Shown here: positions 1 through 5,343 of the stretch, piece after piece
Layout: each line of letters opens with the position of its first letter
Numbering within the stretch: the first letter of the stretch is position 1
DNA from: a bacterium
GTDB lineage: Bacteria > Thermosulfidibacterota > Thermosulfidibacteria > Thermosulfidibacterales > JALWSI01
Assembly: GCA_027080315.1 (NCBI GenBank)
Contig: JALWSI010000140.1
Location: 1-5,343, forward strand
Length of the DNA stretch: 5,343 bases
Direction of reading: 5' to 3'
Program-made: the position numbers and the translations under genes
The notes under the pieces: generated by a model
The model's database searches: none
What the model saw: the letters and a program-made list of their open reading frames with translations, nothing else
Told to the model about the DNA's origin: nothing

Positions 1-778
1 GAACAGGATGTATAGCCCTTGCCATTCCTGTATGGGCTATGGCAGAGACCCTTGAGCATTGAACTTTGCTTAACCGGGCATTTGTAGCCACCAGAACCAA
101 GGTTGTGTTTGCCTGAAAATCGGGCACGGTTCTCACTATTCCCTCTCTCATGGATTTAGCGGTATCCAAGAAGCTTCCCGTCTCAGGATCCCTTGCCCCA
201 GCCAGGATCCTGCCATCCTCAGCAACAACATCTCCAAACGCATTTATAACCGACAAGGCAGAAACCATGAGTTCACCTGCCTGCTCCACCGCCCATCCCT
301 GTCCACCTTTGGTACCCAAAGGTGTTCCTCTCAACTTCCCCACCACAGCCCCTGTACCGGCTCCACGACTGCCCAGTTCAACCCTGCTACCCGCCTTTAA
401 ACAAGCCTGATAGGCATCCTCTTTCAAAGGATAGGCATAGGGCTCCCCTATGAAGAGATCAAAGACAACTGCCGTGGGAACTATGGGAATCACCAAGTGA
501 TCTATGCGAGCCCCCCATCCCTGCTCCAGGAGAAATTGAAGCACTCCATCTGTGGCTCCCAGACCAAATGTTGATCCACCTGTGAAGAGAACACCGTGTA
601 TTCTTCCCCCTGATCTGTTCAAAGCCAAGGAGTCACAAGACCTAGTCCCAGGAGCACCTCCTCTAATATCTATGCCTCCTATAGCTCCATCAGGGAATAA
701 TGCGACAGTACACCCCGTGCATTTATGCGGATCAGAGTAACTGCCAATTAAGAGATTTTTTAAAGGAACCTCAGCCAT
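1..778 (-). CDS. P1 family (S58, DmpA/NylC-like) self-processing peptidase, 3' end outside window
   Basis: Reading from the ATG at 778 toward base 1 gives 259 uninterrupted codons and no stop, so the C-terminus lies outside the window. Signatures of the P1/S58 N-terminal-nucleophile family are visible: GGAPGTR (40-46), FTGGSTFGLGATDGV (65-79), NAFGDVV (179-185) and NTTLVLVATNARLSK (224-238). In the family member NylC the precursor cuts itself between Asn and Thr, and the freed Thr is the nucleophile. The equivalent bond here is Asn224-Thr225, giving a large subunit of about 224 residues and a small one continuing past the edge. Family members are usually about 320-340 residues, so perhaps 70 are missing. 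Known members are aminopeptidases, D-esterases, beta-peptidases or nylon-oligomer hydrolases; the substrate here cannot be told. There is no signal peptide, so it is probably cytoplasmic. The start is fixed by an in-frame TGA at 787-785, which is also the stop of the upstream gene. That gene ends 6 bases before this ATG and no clear Shine-Dalgarno site is present, which suggests translational coupling. Confidence 0.9.
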   Translation of the reverse strand, partial: MAEVPLKNLLIGSYSDPHKCTGCTVALFPDGAIGGIDIRGGAPGTRSCDSLALNRSGGRIHGVLFTGGSTFGLGATDGVLQFLLEQGWGARIDHLVIPIVPTAVVFDLFIGEPYAYPLKEDAYQACLKAGSRVELGSRGAGTGAVVGKLRGTPLGTKGGQGWAVEQAGELMVSALSVINAFGDVVAEDGRILAGARDPETGSFLDTAKSMREGIVRTVPDFQANTTLVLVATNARLSKVQCSRVSAIAHTGMARAIHPV

Positions 779-784
779 ACAACA

Positions 785-1768
785 TCAATAAGACGGTGGT
801 ATGTGCCTGAAAGGCGGAGGAATCTCCCTTGGCATGGGTCTATTCACCCTCCTGTGACGAGGGGGGAACGGAAGAACATATCTACCCGGCACTATGTAGA
901 ACGGGAGCTTTGAAGGGTTTATCGCCCTACGTCCTATGTATATGCCAGAAAGGGAAGGCTCCCCTGAGATTCTCAGGTCAAGCATAAGCTTCTCCCCTGT
1001 CCACCTGAAATCAAAGCCTTCGGGCTCTTCCTTCACCTTACCCTTGAATGTCAGAAGATTTGGAGGGGTCACCTTTGTCTTGTCCTTCTTCTCTAAGTTC
1101 ACCCTTCTACAAAGCTCAATTGAGCCCTTTATGTCCTTAATGGTTCCCGAAAACCTCTCTTTCTTCTCCAAACTCTGCCATCTCAAGTGCCAAACATCTC
1201 CAGTATGCCAAAATAGGTAGTGGGGCTTTTTGGTGGTCACCTCAGGAATTCCACTTGCAACTCCCGAAGATATGTTAACGTAAGAAGCTGATGGAGCCCC
1301 CGTAACGGAGAACGGTACTCCAGTGGGTCGTATGGCTCTTTTGCCGATATAAACTTTGGTAGGTAGATGATCACCTTCAATGTAAAGATCCAAAATTAGT
1401 TTTCTACCCGACCAGGTAAAGTCAAAACCCTCTGGCTCCTCTTTCACCTTACCCTTAAAAGAGATGGTATCATCTTCTTTCTTAACTTTGTCCTTCCTCT
1501 CAAGATTCACTCTCTCTTCTAAAGATATACTGCCATCTACAGCCCTTAATGTGCCGCTAAATCTCGCTTTCTTTTCAGGGCTCTGCCATCGTATGTGCCA
1601 TAAGTTTCCGTAATGCCACACCAAATAGTGAGGATCATCGTCGGTAATCACAGGTCTTTCAGCGGTAAGGCTGTAGGATACAGAAGGCTCTTTACCAAAG
1701 ACATTAGCCACCATACCCAACACCATCAACACTACCCAAAAGGCTAACTGTAACCGGTCTTTCTTCAT
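785..1768 (-). CDS. Secreted protein of unknown function with two tandem copies of a ~108-residue domain
   Basis: This is a complete 327-residue protein whose family I do not recognise. A basic start (MKKDR) and hydrophobic core (about 7-22) form a signal peptide, probably cut after VFG (residue 25), so it is exported. Residues 46-153 and 182-290 are two copies of one domain. Both have PHYL-x-WH near the start, then WH-x-RWQS, RFSGT, RVNLE, a shared FKGKVKEEPEGFDF block (104-117 and 241-254), LDL, YIG-x-RAI and a closing PF. By hand alignment they are about 60% identical with one single-residue gap. The alternating pattern with many Trp and Tyr suggests a beta-sandwich. A linker rich in Ser, Gly and Val (154-181) separates them. 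The last 29 residues are a Pro/Arg-rich tail with FPP, PPPF and IPPSY, perhaps for surface or wall contact. There is one Cys (220), so no internal disulfide. The start is set by AGGAGG at 1775-1780, six bases before the ATG. The gene lies between a secreted propeller protein and a peptidase; its role is unknown. Confidence 0.85.
   Translation of the reverse strand: MKKDRLQLAFWVVLMVLGMVANVFGKEPSVSYSLTAERPVITDDDPHYLVWHYGNLWHIRWQSPEKKARFSGTLRAVDGSISLEERVNLERKDKVKKEDDTISFKGKVKEEPEGFDFTWSGRKLILDLYIEGDHLPTKVYIGKRAIRPTGVPFSVTGAPSASYVNISSGVASGIPEVTTKKPHYLFWHTGDVWHLRWQSLEKKERFSGTIKDIKGSIELCRRVNLEKKDKTKVTPPNLLTFKGKVKEEPEGFDFRWTGEKLMLDLRISGEPSLSGIYIGRRAINPSKLPFYIVPGRYVLPFPPRHRRVNRPMPREIPPPFRHIPPSY
899..1225 (-). 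repeat. Second copy of tandem protein domain (residues 182-290)
   Basis: This codes for the C-terminal copy, about 60% identical in protein to the first, offset by 136 residues (408 bases). The strongest DNA similarity is over the FKGKVKEEPEGFDF block, where both copies still share stretches such as tttcaccttaccctt or close variants. That is consistent with an internal gene duplication rather than convergence. Confidence 0.85.
1310..1633 (-). repeat. First copy of tandem protein domain (residues 46-153)
   Basis: This codes for the N-terminal copy of the duplicated domain. Conserved positions shared with the second copy include Trp51, Trp57, Trp61, Phe70, the block at 104-117 ending in GFDF, Trp119, and YIG at 140-142. 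It has KKEDD-T where the second copy has an extra residue and two prolines. Confidence 0.85.
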
Positions 1769-1774
1769 TAACTA

Positions 1775-1780
1775 CCTCCT
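1775..1780 (-). promoter_or_regulatory. Shine-Dalgarno site of the duplicated-domain gene
   Basis: The minus strand reads AGGAGG, then six bases, then the ATG at 1768. It begins only 3 bases after the T-rich tail of the upstream terminator (1784). There is no space for a promoter between terminator and ribosome binding site. Confidence 0.85.
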
Positions 1781-1783
1781 GGT

Positions 1784-1827
1784 AAATCAAAAGGGGGACC
1801 CCAAAAACAGACCGTAGGATCCCCCTT
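1784..1827 (-). terminator. Rho-independent terminator after the beta-propeller gene
   Basis: On the minus strand AAGGGGGATCC (1827-1817) pairs with GGGTCCCCCTT (1801-1791): an unbroken 11-bp stem with one G-U wobble and a 15-base loop. It is followed by a T-rich tail, TTTTGATTT counted from the end of the stem to 1784. In plus-strand RNA the wobble becomes an A-C mismatch and no T-run follows, so it acts in the minus direction. It lies 13 bases past the stop of the propeller gene. The interrupted T-run suggests termination may be incomplete, letting some transcripts reach the downstream genes. Confidence 0.8.
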
Positions 1828-1840
1828 AGAGACCTTTGAG

Positions 1841-3667
1841 CTATTCATACAACTCCAAACTAAAGTAGGTGCACTCCCATTTCCCATTAGGATCCAAGTC
1901 AGTAAGGTCATCTTTCACCGTAGCTGGAACAACCAAAGTGTAGAACCAGTACGTGGTGTCTAGATAGATGTTTTGATTAAGAAGAGGATCCTTCAGGTTG
2001 AAGGGTGGGATAACCTCTTCATCCACGTTGTCTTGAACGTTCTTTTTCCAGGGTTTTATTGTGTTGGACTCCGTCATAAGCTCAAAATGTCCATCACTGT
2101 TCAAGAAGTAAAGATCATTATGATAGTTGCCACACTTGTCGGTGTATGGGATCTGAATGGCAACATAGATATTAACGGCAAGGGGATTGCCAGAGCTATC
2201 TGTGTACTGGGGAAAGCTTAAAGAGAGTTTCATGGTTTTCCCCTTGGTGGTAGCCACCTCGCCTACCCCAACATAAATCCCATTGGCTGGATCTGGATCG
2301 GTTTTGGGTTTCTTTATTACAACCACTCTATCGTCCCCAGATGGCAGTTCATTGGTGAATCTCTCTCCACCTCCCTGGTAAGCCAAGGTGGAGATATAGG
2401 TGTTCTCTCCACTTGCCATTAGTCCCGTAACAACCACCACTGAGTCGTCTGGGGTCACCGCCACGGATTTAGCGTACTCGTCGTTTGAAGACGTTGTAAG
2501 GGCAGCCCACTTAATATTCCCTCCCGAGGTATCTTTGGATTCCACAAAGATGGTTCGATAATTGTAATCAACTCCATCGTAAGAATAACCTGTAACTATC
2601 ACATTGTCAGACGAGTCAATGACCATGGAAGAAACCCTATCTCTATAGTCTTCGCTGCCATCCTGCAAAAACCATTTAACAGTCCCATCCGAACCAAACT
2701 TGACAACAAAGAAATCATCGCTGTTATACTCATAGTATCCCGCTACATAGATATTCCCATCGCTGTCCAAAGCAAGCGTAACGGGATGATCGTTCACCTT
2801 CATATCATTCATATCAAACCACTTAGCCCACTTTAAGTTGCCATCAGAATCGTACTTTAACAGTAGAGTATCATTATCTCCTCTGCTTGCATTCACAGCC
2901 TCCGCCAACACATACACATTGCCGCTACCATCTATTGCCACATCTACGGCCCTTGATTGATTGCCGGTATTGTACAGCTTACTCCACTTCTCATTTGTGT
3001 AATCGTAAACAACAGTGATAATTCCAGAGGTTGTGGCATTTTGAGTATTACCCACCACAACCAGATAGCTGGTGTTTGCCGCAACCCCAACCGCCGTACA
3101 GTTGTAACTTGTACTCCCTTTCTCTTTTATCATCTTCTGGGTTCCGTCATCCTTGAATACCGCTGTCTTGATGTAGAGGTAAGTTCCGTTGTAGGCGGTT
3201 CCCGTCACTATTCCTAAACCTGCTGCAGCGGCAACATCAACTATTCCTCCCTCTGCATATGAGCCATCCCCGTAATCCACAGTCTTTGGAAAATGCGAGT
3301 CTTTGTTTCCTTCAGAATCGTAGAGTGTGATTATACCCGTATTGTTGCCTGTTCCATTGGCCAAGGTACCACCCAAAAAGATGTTCGCTCCATCAGTGGC
3401 AAGCCCTCTTAATGTTCCATCAGGGAGATCGGTAACGGTGGTAGCATCCCCATTTGTAGCATTGTAAAGAACCATGGTGAAAGATCCGGTTTTGGTCCCC
3501 GCTACTGCAACCATACCATTATTGGCTGCCACTGCATATACGGGATTATCGCTGCCGCTAACGTTATTTGGCCCCCACAAAACATCTCCCTCTGCTGCTA
3601 ACGCTCCCCCAGAGTACAGGGCCAAAAAAACCGCAGCAAACACCAACAACATTACTTTTCTGTACAT
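1841..3667 (-). CDS. Secreted SBBP-type beta-propeller protein with C-terminal beta domain
   Basis: This is a complete 608-residue exported protein. MYRK followed by a hydrophobic stretch and GGALAA (20-25) is a signal peptide, probably cut after residue 24 or 25. Residues 43-431 hold about eight repeats with the plan 'x-V-x-V-A-x-D-x-x-G-N-x-Y-V-x-G ... K-Y-D-x-D-G-N-x-K-W', the form of SBBP beta-propeller repeats. The second half fits best: DGSGN (246-250), DSDGN (301-305) and DSSDN (351-355). A beta-rich C-terminal domain (about 461-608) contains Cys512 and Cys598, which could form a disulfide. Its pattern (alternating strands, LYFLNSDGHFEL, a late TYWFYTLVV strand) resembles C-terminal domains I associate with secreted proteins of delta-proteobacterial relatives; that link is a recollection, not a search result. 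Acidic, Asn/Gly-rich content suits an extracellular, perhaps calcium-binding, protein. Eleven N-x-S/T sequons occur before residue 268 and none after. The ATG at 3667 is preferred over the GTG at 3670 because its distance from the AGGAGG site is 6 rather than 3 bases. The ligand and role are unknown. Confidence 0.88.
   Translation of the reverse strand: MYRKVMLLVFAAVFLALYSGGALAAEGDVLWGPNNVSGSDNPVYAVAANNGMVAVAGTKTGSFTMVLYNATNGDATTVTDLPDGTLRGLATDGANIFLGGTLANGTGNNTGIITLYDSEGNKDSHFPKTVDYGDGSYAEGGIVDVAAAAGLGIVTGTAYNGTYLYIKTAVFKDDGTQKMIKEKGSTSYNCTAVGVAANTSYLVVVGNTQNATTSGIITVVYDYTNEKWSKLYNTGNQSRAVDVAIDGSGNVYVLAEAVNASRGDNDTLLLKYDSDGNLKWAKWFDMNDMKVNDHPVTLALDSDGNIYVAGYYEYNSDDFFVVKFGSDGTVKWFLQDGSEDYRDRVSSMVIDSSDNVIVTGYSYDGVDYNYRTIFVESKDTSGGNIKWAALTTSSNDEYAKSVAVTPDDSVVVVTGLMASGENTYISTLAYQGGGERFTNELPSGDDRVVVIKKPKTDPDPANGIYVGVGEVATTKGKTMKLSLSFPQYTDSSGNPLAVNIYVAIQIPYTDKCGNYHNDLYFLNSDGHFELMTESNTIKPWKKNVQDNVDEEVIPPFNLKDPLLNQNIYLDTTYWFYTLVVPATVKDDLTDLDPNGKWECTYFSLELYE
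2378..3541 (-). repeat. About eight beta-propeller blades
   Basis: Blades read by eye, in residues from the ATG at 3667: 43-74, 86-121, 143-178, 192-233, 240-284, 295-333, 345-388 and 399-431. Spacing is about 45-55 residues. Blades 5-7 carry the Asp-x-x-x-Asn loop and blades 5-6 end in K-W. Blades 1-4 keep the hydrophobic strand pattern but lose most of the Asp loop. The exact count (seven or eight, with a shared closing blade) needs modelling. Confidence 0.7.
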
Positions 3668-3672
3668 CACAT

Positions 3673-3680
3673 ACCTCCTT
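3673..3680 (-). promoter_or_regulatory. Perfect Shine-Dalgarno site of the beta-propeller gene
   Basis: The minus strand reads AAGGAGGT, a full match to the anti-Shine-Dalgarno sequence, then TAT, GTG, ATG counted from the GGAGG core. The core is 6 bases from the ATG and 3 from the GTG, which favours the ATG at 3667. It predicts strong translation. Confidence 0.85.
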
Positions 3681-3701
3681 TTCCCTTAATCTCGTTAATG
3701 G

Positions 3702-3731
3702 AGTATAAACCAACAAGTGCTGTAAAATCAA
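3702..3731 (-). promoter_or_regulatory. Sigma-70-like promoter for the beta-propeller gene
   Basis: On the minus strand, TTGATT (3731-3726) and TATACT (3707-3702) are separated by 18 bases. Each hexamer matches consensus at four or five of six positions. The predicted start near 3695 gives a leader of about 28 bases before the ATG at 3667, with the Shine-Dalgarno site inside it. Confidence 0.6.
3704..3709 (+). promoter_or_regulatory. Possible -10 box for bioD
   Basis: TATAAA lies about 36 bases before the bioD ATG, giving a leader of roughly 30 bases that contains the ribosome binding site. The -35 region upstream (near 3680-3686, ttccct) is poor, so the promoter may be weak or activator-dependent. 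The hexamer overlaps the opposing -10 box at 3702-3707. Another candidate, TAAAAT at 3723-3728, would start transcription inside the Shine-Dalgarno site and is less likely. Confidence 0.35.
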
Positions 3732-3737
3732 GGGAGG
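3732..3737 (+). promoter_or_regulatory. Shine-Dalgarno site that fixes the bioD start
   Basis: GGGAGG is followed by eight bases and then the ATG at 3746. The earlier in-frame ATG at 3698 has no ribosome binding site and would add 16 residues before the P-loop strand that normally begins BioD, so 3746 is the chosen start. Confidence 0.85.
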
Positions 3738-3745
3738 ATGAACAT

Positions 3746-4441
3746 ATGCGTCTCTTCATTACCGGAACAGATACAGGAGTAGGCAAAACGGTGATAGCCG
3801 GTGGATTGGCAATGGGTTTTAGGAAGCTTGATAAACGTGTAGGTGTTCTTAAACCAGCGGAAAGCGGGTGTGGAGAAGCACTCCATCCCCAAGATGGAAC
3901 CTTCCTCAGGTTCTGTGCAGACTCTGGTCAATCTCTGTCAGAGATCGTCCCTTACCTCTATGCTTTACCACTTGCCCCTGCAGTTGCCGCAATTGAGGAA
4001 TCAAAACCCGAGATTGATCCTTGCCATCTCATTAACCTACTAAACATTATTGAAGAAAATTACGATACAGTGATTGTAGAAGGTGCAGGAGGGCTTCTGG
4101 TTCCCATGGGCAGTGGTTTAACCTGCGGAGACCTGGCCAAAATCTTCAACGCCTCTCTGGTTGTGGTGGCACGACCCAACTTGGGAACCATAAACCACAC
4201 CCTCTTAACGGTTAGAGTGGCCAAAGCTATGGGATTAAAGGTTAAAGCAGTGGTGATAAATCAACATGACCCAAAAGGAGGGGGATTAGAGCAGAGAAGT
4301 AACCCCGAGGTGATAATGAAGATGCTTGATAACGTGCCTGTATATACGGTGCCACCTTTCAATGATCTGGTGGTGGAGAAGTGCGAGTTGGGAGAGATGA
4401 AAAAGTTCCCTTGGGAAAGACTAACAGAGGCACTTCTATGA
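3746..4441 (+). CDS. bioD: Dethiobiotin synthetase (ATP-dependent)
   Basis: The 231-residue product matches the usual BioD length (E. coli about 225). BioD closes the ureido ring of 7,8-diaminopelargonate using CO2 and ATP with Mg2+, the penultimate step of biotin synthesis, in the cytoplasm. Visible motifs are the P-loop GTDTGVGKT (7-15), the substrate-side KPAESG with Lys36, Asp50 in the place of the metal-binding Asp54 of E. coli, VEGAGG with Glu112 (E. coli Glu115 region), the LGTINHTLLT segment (146-155), and Asn172 in VINQ, near the position of the adenine-contacting Asn. All key residues are present, so it should be active. The stop at 4439-4441 is followed after 26 bases by the next gene on the same strand, suggesting co-transcription. 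No other biotin gene is seen. The related P-loop family (MinD/CobQ-like) is the only alternative, and the motif set favours BioD strongly. Confidence 0.95.
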   Translation: MRLFITGTDTGVGKTVIAGGLAMGFRKLDKRVGVLKPAESGCGEALHPQDGTFLRFCADSGQSLSEIVPYLYALPLAPAVAAIEESKPEIDPCHLINLLNIIEENYDTVIVEGAGGLLVPMGSGLTCGDLAKIFNASLVVVARPNLGTINHTLLTVRVAKAMGLKVKAVVINQHDPKGGGLEQRSNPEVIMKMLDNVPVYTVPPFNDLVVEKCELGEMKKFPWERLTEALL

Positions 4442-4467
4442 CTGGAGTTGGGAACTGGTGATAAGGA

Positions 4468-5343
4468 ATGGTGTTTATTCCGCCCATAGGTAAACCATCC
4501 TCGGCAACAGCGGAGGGTATAGCTGAAGAGACCGGCTTCAAGGTGGGAGAGGTTCTTGAGGGAAGGGTGGTACGCCCTGTGGGAGATCGCTATCTCTTCG
4601 TGGATATTGGTAAGCAGTTGAGGGTTAAGATTCACTGGGAGATGCCCTTTGAGATAAAACCAGGAGAGATCTTGAACTTTGAGGTGGTCTCTGAAGATCC
4701 CCTCACCTTTAAGTTGGTTGATAAGCAAGAATCTACAAAGAGGCCCTATCAACCACCCTCCACCTACTCAGAAAAGGCCGATAAAGAGAAGGTGGAGATA
4801 TCTCCAAATGGAAAAGATAAGCCACCTCCCAAAGTCACCTACGATCCCTTAAGATCCAAAAGGGATCTGCCTTCTCCTAAGGTCCATAAAGAAGAGTCCC
4901 TGTCCCCCAGAGCATCGGCCAAAAAGGTCGCAGCTTCAGAGACACCAGACGATACAACTATAGAGAAGGCACCCTATCCAGAAGAAAAGGCAAGCCCTCT
5001 CCCTTCTTCACTTACCCGGAAAGGGCTATCCTTTTCCCCTGTTATTGAAGAAGGAGTCTCTCCTTACTCCTTTGACGAGCTGGCAGATTCCGTGGTCTCC
5101 CTTCTTGCCGATGAGCCCTTCTTCTCCCTTTACACTTCAGAGGATCCCTCTGCCTCGCCAAAACCAACCTCTAATATGGAGCTTCTCAAAAACATCATCC
5201 TAAAAGGTTTAAGTGAAAAGGACCTCTCTCTATTGAGAGAGCTTTTCAAAGGGGCAAATGTAAAGATAGGGGATCTTTTGAAGACCATCCAGAACGTTTT
5301 TGAAGAAACGTTATCCCCTTCTGACGAAAATCAAGTACTTGAT
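4468..5343 (+). CDS. Possible FliK-like flagellar hook-length protein, 3' end outside window
   Basis: An open frame of 292 codons runs from the ATG at 4468 to the window edge without a stop. Residues about 25-86 form a compact beta-rich domain: VGEVLEGRVV, then LFVDIGKQLRVKI, then KPGEILNFEVV and a final LTFKLV. This order resembles the small N-terminal barrel of many FliK-type proteins, and also an S1/OB fold. Residues about 87-200 are a disordered linker rich in Pro, Ser, Lys and Glu. Residues 201-280 look helical, with ELLKNIILKGLSEKDLSLLRELF. A Pro/Ser-rich middle is typical of FliK, whose C-terminal domain switches export substrate at FlhB; that domain would lie beyond the edge and is unseen. 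An in-frame TAA at 4462-4464 limits the start to the ATG at 4468 or the GTG at 4471. AAGGA at 4463-4467 touches the ATG, so ribosome loading may depend on coupling with bioD. The gene is real; the function is a moderate guess. Confidence 0.6.
   Translation, partial: MVFIPPIGKPSSATAEGIAEETGFKVGEVLEGRVVRPVGDRYLFVDIGKQLRVKIHWEMPFEIKPGEILNFEVVSEDPLTFKLVDKQESTKRPYQPPSTYSEKADKEKVEISPNGKDKPPPKVTYDPLRSKRDLPSPKVHKEESLSPRASAKKVAASETPDDTTIEKAPYPEEKASPLPSSLTRKGLSFSPVIEEGVSPYSFDELADSVVSLLADEPFFSLYTSEDPSASPKPTSNMELLKNIILKGLSEKDLSLLRELFKGANVKIGDLLKTIQNVFEETLSPSDENQVLD

Noticed and set aside
304-324. Perfect 9-bp inverted repeat with a 3-base loop (CACCTTTGG tac CCAAAGGTG).
   Set aside because: It lies inside the peptidase coding frame, where it encodes TPLGTKG. 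There is no T-run and no gene boundary, so it is most likely chance.
150-740. Two plus-strand frames (150-410 and 552-740).
   Set aside because: Both are Pro/Ala-rich antisense shadows of the P1 peptidase, whose conserved motifs lie on the minus strand.
936-1220. A 94-codon plus-strand frame across the second domain copy.
   Set aside because: It is the antisense shadow of the duplicated-domain gene and has no ribosome binding site.
3698-3745. A longer bioD beginning at the ATG at 3698.
   Set aside because: There is no Shine-Dalgarno site there, the extra 16 residues precede the normal BioD start, and the segment overlaps the promoter region.
4438-4464. An ATG overlapping the bioD stop as a possible next-gene start.
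   Set aside because: It gives only seven codons before TGA and is not in the frame of the downstream gene.
4261-4752. A 163-codon open frame on the minus strand.
   Set aside because: It runs opposite to bioD and the FliK-like gene, which have clear family motifs or coding character. Its protein is Ser/His/Leu-rich with no recognisable domain.
4843-4867. Perfect 8-bp inverted repeat (GATCCCTT / AAGGGATC) with a 9-base loop.
   Set aside because: It is within the low-complexity linker of the last gene, far from any gene end and without a T-run on either strand.

Overview
The window carries five protein-coding genes in two divergent transcription units and no visible RNA gene, insertion sequence or CRISPR array. 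Shine-Dalgarno sites, sigma-70-like promoter elements, a rho-independent terminator and Sec-type signal peptides point to a bacterium. Base composition looks moderate. A possible FliK-like gene, an Asp-x-x-Gly-Asn beta-propeller protein and Lys/Glu-rich proteins would suit a motile, perhaps thermophilic, anaerobe of a Desulfobacterota/Aquificota-like kind, but the taxon cannot be fixed from this sequence.

Minus strand, read from about 3730 down to 1. A good promoter and a perfect Shine-Dalgarno site lead into a 608-residue secreted protein: a signal peptide, about eight SBBP-type beta-propeller blades, and a beta-rich C-terminal domain. A strong intrinsic terminator follows 13 bases after its stop. 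Next is a 327-residue secreted protein of unknown function, made of two tandem copies of a roughly 108-residue domain plus a Pro/Arg-rich tail. Its Shine-Dalgarno site starts only 3 bases past the terminator tail, so it probably depends on read-through. Six bases later begins a cytoplasmic P1-family (S58, DmpA/NylC-like) self-cleaving peptidase, cut off by the window edge.

Plus strand, 3746 to the right edge. bioD (dethiobiotin synthetase) has all its key motifs. After a 26-base gap comes the first 292 codons of a protein with a small N-terminal beta-barrel/OB-like domain, a long Pro/Ser/Lys linker and a helical segment. It may be a FliK-like flagellar hook-length protein. No other biotin gene is visible.

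The two units share a 78-base intergenic region in which the best -10 boxes overlap, so the promoters may compete. Most worth checking are: eleven N-x-S/T sequons packed into the first half of the propeller protein with none in the second half; the terminator placed against the next gene's ribosome binding site; the tandemly duplicated domain of unknown function; and the pairing of bioD with a possible flagellar gene.
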